64,000 nucleotides of DNA, taken from Ctena decussata (lineage: Eukaryota; Mollusca; Bivalvia; Lucinida; Lucinidae). Made by a program: the position numbers and the translations under genes. The notes beneath the pieces were generated by a model that saw nothing but the letters and a program-made list of their open reading frames with translations, searched no databases and was not told where the DNA came from. Every line of letters starts with the position of its first letter. Within the stretch, counting starts at the first letter, position 1. Location of the stretch: positions 3,348,001-3,412,000 of the forward strand of contig OZ022511.1 in NCBI GenBank assembly GCA_963989385.1, read 5' to 3'. Of this stretch, positions 62,201 to 64,000 are shown one piece after another.

Positions 62201-63561
62201 TATACTAATAAGTAATTTGCTACTTATTAGCAGGCAAAATTTCCTGCTCAGGTGAGTTGAGCATGAAAAAAGTTTTAAAACCTTTGGGCCTGTCAGAAGA
62301 GATTTTGAGATTTAAATGACAGTATCAGCAGTGTGTTAATGGCATTACTTAAAAATCCTGTAATTGCATGTTACATACCACTTATTTAAGATGCGAAACA
62401 CTGATACCTTCCATGACAATATCGTCTGTGAGAAGATGTTGTAAAGTGTATGCGAGAAGAATGCAAAGAAACATGGTCAAAATTCTTATTCTGTATAGAA
62501 GGTGCAAGAAATTTAATTTTGCAGTCTAATTCACATACGTATGTAACACGACATCTGATAAGATAACATCAAATATTTGCGACAGTATAATTCCAACTCA
62601 ATTTTCTACTGCCTATTTAGCGCAATTTGATTGATCAAGAGCATACAGAAAACAGCGTTTATACTTCGATAAATCCCCTGAACCAGAAACCGGGAACTAC
62701 TTGGACTATTTTCTTTGCAGCAGTTTTTATAATTCTCTGTATAGCTGACATTTTTTTAAGGTAAAAATGACCGAGTTGGAATTATAAGAAATGAATTTTA
62801 TAAGAAATGAATTTTATTTTTGTGGATTTTATGGATTTTATGGATGTGTCAACGCCGGCGAATCACTCACAAACTTAACATAAAGCCCTTCGTGCTTTAT
62901 TCAGTTTGTGAGTGATTCGCCGGCGTTTACACATTGATAAAATCCACAAAAATAAAATTCATTCCTATAATATACTGTCAAAAACCCAACGTCATTACGT
63001 AATGTCACTTCTCATTGGCTGACATTTTATTTTACGTCACAGAAAGTGTTTGCTATGGGTGCAAAGTAGCACACTTTTAAAGGTGAAAATGTGAGAAGTG
63101 CATTAGAATGGGGATAACTGTATTAAAAATTGTCAGTTTGGGAAGTAAATTGTTTGTTTTATCGCAGCAAATTGCATTTCATGGCTCCGCTGGCACATCA
63201 TCCTGAAATGAAACTTTTGACGATAAATCCGGCGATTTACCTCCCCAAATGACAATTTTGAGTTCAGTTATCCCCTAAACAAGTATTGCAAGCTTGAGTT
63301 TTTATGTCTTAGTCTGTAGTTAAACACCTGCTTAAAACAGTATAATACAATAATTCCTTTTTCCTGCAGGACATCTTCCGTAAATACCCCAACAAGTATG
63401 AGAGTATTATTGCCACACTCTGTGAGAACCTCGATACTCTAGATGAACCAGAAGCTCGAGCTTCAATGATCTGGATCATTGGAGAGTATGCAGAGAGAAT
63501 TGACAACGCTGACGAGTTACTGGAGAGTTTCTTGGAAGGATTCCAGGATGAAAACACTCAA
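41008..63561 (+). CDS. AP1B1: Beta-adaptin of AP-1/AP-2 clathrin adaptor (5' half of gene)
   Basis: Large beta subunit of a heterotetrameric clathrin adaptor, which sorts cargo at the trans-Golgi/endosomes (AP-1) or plasma membrane (AP-2). Spliced exons give an open frame of 1440 nt (480 codons) starting [13 protein letters not shown], and near-identical to vertebrate beta1/beta2 in stretches such as [40 protein letters not shown] and [19 protein letters not shown] [19 protein letters not shown]. Tyr6 and Phe7, which in AP-2 beta2 cover the dileucine pocket in the closed state, are present. The region is HEAT-repeat trunk; the rest of the trunk, the hinge with clathrin box and the ear lie beyond the right edge. 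Every exon has AG/GT borders and phases that join. Position 3 exists in two alternative copies. The family (AP-1/AP-2 beta) is certain; invertebrates often have a single beta shared by both complexes, so AP1B1 versus AP2B1 is only a label. Confidence 0.97.
41066..41235. repeat. Family J half plus poly-C/(CA)n
   Basis: GGTTATAAGACAGAAGGTTT and the inverse-like CTCCATCTTACAGCTAAATA, then C27 and (CA)n at about 41209-41251. Confidence 0.65.
41260..41925. other. Beta-adaptin intron 1, unrecognised part
   Basis: Non-coding. No strong hairpin or repeat seen. Confidence 0.5.
42126..42321. mobile_element. Foldback MITE family B at exon 2 acceptor
   Basis: 200-bp palindrome with GAGCTCTAGATAAGAGGGAG and CTTATCTAGAGCTC ends, centre CCGTCTCGACGAGACGG. 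It ends about 15 bp before the exon 2 AG; its terminal CTGAT could serve as a branch site. Confidence 0.92.
42339..42444 (+). CDS. AP1B1: Beta-adaptin exon 2
   Basis: Acceptor TTTCAG at 42333-42338, donor GTAACC at 42445. Encodes [20 protein letters not shown] and on to the SMTVGKDVS segment (residues 13-48, last codon split AG|N). A palindromic MITE ends at about 42321, only about 15 bp before the acceptor AG, so the branch-point region must lie at or in the MITE end. Confidence 0.97.
42645..42838 (+). mobile_element. tRNA-derived SINE (family S2)
   Basis: Head CCCCTGTAGCTCAACCGCTT with B box GGTTCGAGCC, tail CATCCATCC. TSD not clear. Confidence 0.85.
43093..43965. mobile_element. TIR element with reiterated AGTGCAAGACT motif
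   Basis: Ends ATATCGAGGGCTCAGTGCAA and its inverse. The motif GTGCAAGACTAGTCTAA or its inverse occurs about eight times inside, including a perfect palindrome at about 43481-43525. No coding. Confidence 0.82.
44017..44212. mobile_element. Family B MITE, divergent
   Basis: CAGCTACAGATAAGAAAGGG start, CTTATCTGCAGCACTG end, TTGTGACCCCTCATTAGAAC core. Confidence 0.8.
44365..44603. mobile_element. Foldback MITE family A at exon 3a acceptor
   Basis: TGAACCACGACACGACAAAA to ATTCTCGTGGTGCGGCTCA. It ends about 15 bp before the AG of exon 3a; its final GGCTCAT matches a YTNAY branch-site pattern. Confidence 0.9.
44621..44756 (+). CDS. AP1B1: Beta-adaptin exon 3, version a (canonical)
   Basis: Acceptor ATTTTCAG to 44620, donor GTTTGT at 44757; 136 nt. 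Residues 48-93 begin [20 protein letters not shown] and end [16 protein letters not shown], as in vertebrate beta1. Its donor GTTTGT is weaker than that of version b (GTATCT has A at +3). A foldback MITE ends about 15 bp upstream of the acceptor AG. Alternative to the exon at 45760-45895. Confidence 0.96.
44819..45028. mobile_element. Family B MITE between exons 3a and 3b
   Basis: AGCTGCAGATAAGAAGGAGT start and TTATCTGCTGCACT end around a CATCTCACTGAGACAGTTCT core. Degenerate foldback 62 bp downstream of exon 3a. Confidence 0.8.
45375..45545. mobile_element. Small MITE with CAATGGCTAGAA ends
   Basis: ACTTCAATGGCTAGAACC and GAGCCATTGAAATTCT are inverted ends; TTCTAGCC repeated inside. Confidence 0.65.
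45760..45895 (+). CDS. AP1B1: Beta-adaptin exon 3, version b (alternative copy)
   Basis: A second 136-nt copy of exon 3 with acceptor ATTTTGTAG to 45759, donor GTATCT at 45896 and identical phases. It has no stop and begins [20 protein letters not shown] and ends [16 protein letters not shown]. By hand alignment 33 of 46 residues match version a while most codons differ at silent sites: an old duplication held by selection on the protein. Changes cluster at residues 55-62 and 83-92. No transcript evidence is available here; the alternative reading, a decaying duplicate, fits poorly with the intact frame and splice sites. Confidence 0.9.
46202..48564. mobile_element. 2.4-kb element with about 230-bp TIRs and nested repeats
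   Basis: Left 46202-46435 (ATACAGGAGCATGAATGCAA, TATTTATCATATGACACTAA) is the inverse of right 48335-48564. The interior holds a small MITE (46996-47170, TACTGTGGACCCTCTTTAC ends), a tRNA-like SINE (about 47490-47610), a foldback (47640-47800) and an element with GGCTGGGCGGTGCT ends (47782-48280). It lies in the long intron before exon 4. Half-related sequence at 60.52-60.76 kb. Confidence 0.78.
47490..47612 (+). mobile_element. tRNA-like SINE (family S4)
   Basis: A box ATAGCTCAGTCGG and B box GGTTCGAATAC with an expanded spacing between them; no obvious tail. Confidence 0.6.
48769..48905. mobile_element. Foldback repeat family D
   Basis: AAAGCACACTGATTGGCTGC and inverse with a very short loop; outer CAGGTTGTAAAACTTGAG arms. 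Confidence 0.85.
48920..49255. other. Intron sequence, no recognised element
   Basis: AT-rich, non-coding. Confidence 0.5.
49559..49750. mobile_element. MITE family L, inverted copy
   Basis: GGGCTCGGCCTAGAGGGAGA to GAACCCTAGGCTGACCCCTG; same family as 39.05 kb in the opposite orientation. Confidence 0.8.
49910..50094. mobile_element. Foldback MITE family B
   Basis: GAGCTCTAGATAAGAGGGGT and CTTATCTAGGGC ends; one arm has lost about 15 bp at the centre. Confidence 0.88.
50110..50290. mobile_element. Foldback repeat family J
   Basis: GCTTTAAGATGAATTTGTTC, with CCAAAATCTAGAGGAATCTAG hairpin-like middle shortened to AATCTAGAGGAATCTAG, and CTATCTTATAGCC end. Confidence 0.6.
50413..50697. mobile_element. 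Foldback MITE family I
   Basis: Arms AGAAGCTTTTGCATTGC with an extra duplicated GTGAGAAGCTTTGCAAT segment; ends match the copy at 21.68 kb. Confidence 0.82.
51030..51222. mobile_element. MITE family C
   Basis: Core GATGAGGTGGCTCAAAATGA and inverse; TTTTGTCGTCTGCTTTTTTG right arm. Confidence 0.78.
51362..51480. mobile_element. MITE family G, right half
   Basis: GCTTGGTTCTCCAGGGAAGC, ACAGGAAGTCATAAAAG and GTGTATCCTTACACATTA. Confidence 0.6.
51489..51636. mobile_element. Foldback repeat family D
   Basis: CCCAGAGATTATAAGACTTG start, ACTGATTGGCTACTTCCGAG arms. Confidence 0.88.
51650..51850. mobile_element. Foldback repeat family F, duplicated
   Basis: Two successive copies of the TTTTGGGACACCTAAA/TTTCCATTT-GG-ACAAATGGAAA hairpin. 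Confidence 0.8.
51954..52267. mobile_element. MITE with GTTGCTTAACG ends
   Basis: TIRs GTTGCTTAACGCTAGCGCTA and (inverted) GTTGCTTAACGAAATCGCTA; inner inverted pair TGCAACGGTATGTTACAAAA and partner; CTACAGAGCGCT motifs. Confidence 0.8.
52383..52643. mobile_element. Family B MITE with duplicated arm
   Basis: AAGAATGGGTAACAGGGATA arm segment is repeated in tandem (52389 and 52455); core CCGTCTCACCGAGACGG. Confidence 0.8.
52649..52857. mobile_element. MITE family C with triplicated end
   Basis: TTTACGTCTGCAAAAA occurs three times at the left end; GATGAGGTGGCTCATTATGA core; ends ACTTAAAGAGTTAA about 30 bp before the exon 4 AG. Confidence 0.85.
52889..53134 (+). CDS. AP1B1: Beta-adaptin exon 4
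   Basis: Acceptor TTCTTGCAG to 52888, donor GTGAGT at 53135; 246 nt, 82 whole codons. Encodes [20 protein letters not shown] through the SDSNPM segment, the most conserved part of the trunk. The upstream intron is about 7 kb and full of nested transposons. Confidence 0.98.
53166..53396. mobile_element. Foldback MITE family K
   Basis: CCCATTCCATGTGGGATACC to CAGAATGCAATGGGTTA with GATCAGGCCCCACAAATGTG hairpin. Confidence 0.85.
53632..53756 (+). CDS. AP1B1: Beta-adaptin exon 5
   Basis: Acceptor GCTTCAG to 53631, donor GTAAGA at 53757. Encodes [20 protein letters not shown] through TALNECTE. The last codon is split GA|A into exon 6. Confidence 0.97.
53780..53994. mobile_element. Family B MITE
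   Basis: AGAGCTCCAGATAAGAAGGA start 24 bp after the exon 5 donor; TTGTGACCCATCATTAGAAC core. Confidence 0.8.
54050..54235. mobile_element. Foldback MITE
   Basis: GATGGGGTTGAGGCCAAGAC and inverse, AAGGAAATCTCAGGCAAGTT arms, around TGCGAGGCTTGCCGAGCA. Confidence 0.82.
54240..54760. other. Intron 5, right part
   Basis: AT-rich, no recognised element. Confidence 0.5.
54770..54838 (+). CDS. AP1B1: Beta-adaptin exon 6
   Basis: Acceptor ATTTTCAG to 54769, donor GTAGGT at 54839; 69 nt. Encodes (E)[20 protein letters not shown] and AQ, ending AG|N into exon 7. Confidence 0.96.
54950..55378. mobile_element. MITE family G split by satellite-element 5' fragment
   Basis: Left end GGTGAATGGGTGCACTTTCA and right part from about 55196 (TTGCTCCCTTGGGAGCA hairpin to GTTTACCCATTTACATT) form one family G copy. 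Between them 54994-55190 holds a fragment with CTGTAC-AAAT-GTACAG hairpin. Confidence 0.72.
55416..55515 (+). repeat. 25-bp tandem repeat, 4 units
   Basis: ACACATAATTCAGGATACTC repeated four times with ACTTT linkers. Confidence 0.92.
55560..55793. mobile_element. Foldback MITE family A
   Basis: GCTGAGATACAACAAAACCA to TTGGTTTTGTCATGCTGC, with GATCAGCTTGGGCATCTGCC. Confidence 0.85.
55796..55990 (+). mobile_element. 5' fragment of satellite-bearing element family
   Basis: TTTTAGCTCTCCTGTAC-GAAT-GTACAGG hairpin, GAGCTATTGTGCTACCCCCG, AAGCTATTCTGTCC. Same family as 54994-55190; no satellite follows in either, so both are truncated. Confidence 0.6.
56064..56298. mobile_element. Foldback MITE family A
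   Basis: AGCTGTGACACGACAAAACC to GTTGTCGTGTCCTGGCTCA. Confidence 0.85.
56356..56549. mobile_element. Foldback MITE family B near exon 7 acceptor
   Basis: GAGCTCTAGATAAGAGGGAG to TTTAGAGCTCTG; ends about 38 bp before the AG. Confidence 0.88.
56590..56656 (+). CDS. AP1B1: Beta-adaptin exon 7
   Basis: Acceptor GTTACAG to 56589, donor GTAAGG at 56657; 67 nt. Encodes [20 protein letters not shown] and AVK. A MITE ends about 40 bp upstream of the acceptor. Confidence 0.96.
56694..56940. mobile_element. Foldback MITE family A
   Basis: TGAGCCATGTCACAACAAGA to TTTGTCATATCTTGGCT, starting 37 bp after the exon 7 donor. Confidence 0.85.
56945..57500. other. Intron 7, partly repeat-like
   Basis: 57290-57415 (CTTGAGCTGGAAAAAATGGT through CCAGCAAAACTGT) resembles 26020-26130; otherwise nothing recognised. 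Confidence 0.45.
57715..57893. mobile_element. MITE with GTAAGTTCGGACAG ends, before exon 8
   Basis: GTAAAGTCAGGTAAGTTCGG and CCGAATTTACCCGACTAG inverted ends; central AGACAGTGTCTCATC hairpin. Ends about 25 bp before the exon 8 AG. Confidence 0.75.
57921..58075 (+). CDS. AP1B1: Beta-adaptin exon 8
   Basis: Acceptor CCGTTCCAG to 57920, donor GTATAG at 58076; 155 nt. Encodes [20 protein letters not shown] through the [20 protein letters not shown] core to NLIVQK. The [11 protein letters not shown] stretch is the least conserved part versus vertebrates. Confidence 0.97.
58173..58369. mobile_element. Foldback MITE family B
   Basis: GAGCTCTAGAGAAGAGGGAG start, centre CCGTCTCATTGAGACGG. Confidence 0.88.
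58560..60288 (+). repeat. Satellite-bearing element 4, about 155-bp units, in intron 8
   Basis: About ten units, alternating two subtypes, each with GAAATTTGGTACAAACGTTG, GTATGACTAGTTGTACCGTG and TTATCATTCCCTTT; starts CACCCAGTTATACGAAGTAT and ends GGCCGGGGGTATACGTGAGC. Non-coding. Confidence 0.85.
60477..60760. mobile_element. Hairpin and half TIR element
   Basis: Perfect inverted pair GGTCATTTTATATGAAATTT-type (60477-60503 and 60519-60545 approx.), then TGTTTATCATATGATC related to the TIR of the 46.2-kb element. Confidence 0.65.
60889..61029 (+). CDS. AP1B1: Beta-adaptin exon 9
   Basis: Acceptor CATTTCAG to 60888, donor GTGAGT at 61030; 141 nt. Encodes [20 protein letters not shown] through [13 protein letters not shown]. 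The upstream intron holds a 1.7-kb satellite array. Confidence 0.97.
61140..61400 (+). repeat. Dispersed repeat, also at 3.4 kb
   Basis: GGGTTTAACGGCCCTTTGAG, CAGTATTTCAGTC, CTACTGCAAGCACAGTAAGC; ends near CCACCCAACCACCCCC. Confidence 0.7.
61401..61838. other. Intron 9, right part
   Basis: Non-coding, with a poly-G run of about 18 at 61565-61582. Confidence 0.5.
61839..62004 (+). CDS. AP1B1: Beta-adaptin exon 10
   Basis: Acceptor TATTTAG to 61838, donor GTAATT at 62005; 166 nt. Encodes [20 protein letters not shown] through the [13 protein letters not shown] segment. Confidence 0.97.
62050..62292. mobile_element. Foldback MITE family E
   Basis: Intact copy: AACTCAGCTGAACATGAAAT and inverse, AAATATGAAAATGCCAAC hairpin. 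It shows that the LINE at 5.95 kb interrupts the same AAATATGAAA site. Confidence 0.88.
62575..63290. mobile_element. TIR element family H with nested foldback
   Basis: GCGACAGTATAATTCCAACT start, AATGGGGATAACTGTAT and CAGTTATCCCC end; includes a foldback at 62800-62965 (ATTCGCCGGCG arms around GCACGAAGGGC-like loop). Confidence 0.7.
63370..63561 (+). CDS. AP1B1: Beta-adaptin exon 11 (last in window)
   Basis: Acceptor TTCCTGCAG to 63369, donor GTAGGT at 63562; 192 nt, 64 codons. Encodes [20 protein letters not shown] through [15 protein letters not shown]. The next exon is outside the window. Confidence 0.97.
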
Positions 63562-63684
63562 GTAGGTTTTTGCAGTCTTTCTTTCGTCTTACTGTTTAAT
63601 GCTTTTGCACTCAGAAGGGCGAAAACTCTATGGAGTTTTGGTGATTCTGAGTGCAATAGGTTTAAGTCAGTAATTGATATAGGA

Positions 63685-63880
63685 GCCCCGATAGCTCAGT
63701 GGGTCAAGAGCTGGCCTGCTGATCTAGCAATTCCACATTAGATTCCCACTGGAGACATAAATCATTTCAGCAGTAAACAGGGCTCAATTGCACACAGCCT
63801 TTCATTAACACCCTCCCTTCATCATGATATGTCTGAAATACTGTTGAAAAGACATAAAATCTCAAATCATCCATCTGTAA
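63685..63880 (+). mobile_element. tRNA-derived SINE (family S2)
   Basis: CCCCGATAGCTCAGTGGGTC head, TTGCACACAGCCTTTCATTA body, ATCATCCATC tail. TSD not clear. Confidence 0.82.
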
Positions 63881-64000
63881 TGGATTAAAGAAAAACTGTA
63901 GGTGTCTGTCTATATGTAGCATATGTCATACATAATTGCTGGATACAATTGTTTTGGTATTTCATACCTTCATTCCTGAAATAGTGTCTTGGCATTCTGT

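Overview
This window is eukaryotic nuclear DNA from an animal with introns. The style of the repeats suggests a bivalve or a related mollusc: palindromic MITEs every few kilobases, tRNA-derived SINEs, and satellite-bearing elements with AGCTCACCTGAGCC-type hairpin ends. It contains two real genes, both recognised by translating spliced exons, and both incomplete as read here. Almost everything else is transposon-derived.

Layout. From 1 to about 18 kb there are only repeats: a tRNA-derived SINE with a 13-bp target-site duplication (TSD), several foldback MITEs, a 9-unit GC-rich minisatellite at 4.4-5.6 kb, a degraded LINE reverse-transcriptase tail, a 34-bp tandem repeat, and two large satellite-carrying elements at 7.9-11.7 and 13.0-16.6 kb. 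From 18.1 to 28.6 kb on the minus strand lies PEX12, encoding a peroxisomal-membrane RING protein of the PEX5 recycling ligase. Seven exons are recognised; the short N-terminal exon is not located. From 28.6 to 41 kb is the gap between the two divergently transcribed genes. It is packed with TIR elements, several with clean TSDs, and a 146-bp satellite. From 41.0 kb to the right edge on the plus strand is a beta-adaptin gene of the AP-1/AP-2 type. Eleven successive exon positions encode about the first 480 residues of the trunk, and the gene continues beyond the window.

Main result. The beta-adaptin gene has two tandem, equal-length (136 nt), same-phase versions of exon 3, at 44621-44756 and 45760-45895. 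Both are intact, with splice sites, and they encode alternative versions of residues 48-93. Including both, or neither, gives an early stop, so the pair behaves like mutually exclusive exons. The differences cluster at residues 87-92, next to positions reported to contact Arf1 in vertebrate AP-1 beta1. Since invertebrates commonly use one beta chain for both AP-1 and AP-2, this could tune Arf1-dependent AP-1 against AP-2 function; that last step is inference.

Other points: a nonautonomous element inserted precisely between AAA and TTT without TSD (Spy-like), triply nested insertions, a 3.4-kb TIR element with a 14-bp flanking duplication, satellite arrays rich in the nuclear-receptor half-site TCAAGGTCA, and MITE ends lying only 6-40 bp from splice sites in both genes. 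No protein-coding gene was recognised in 1-18 kb.
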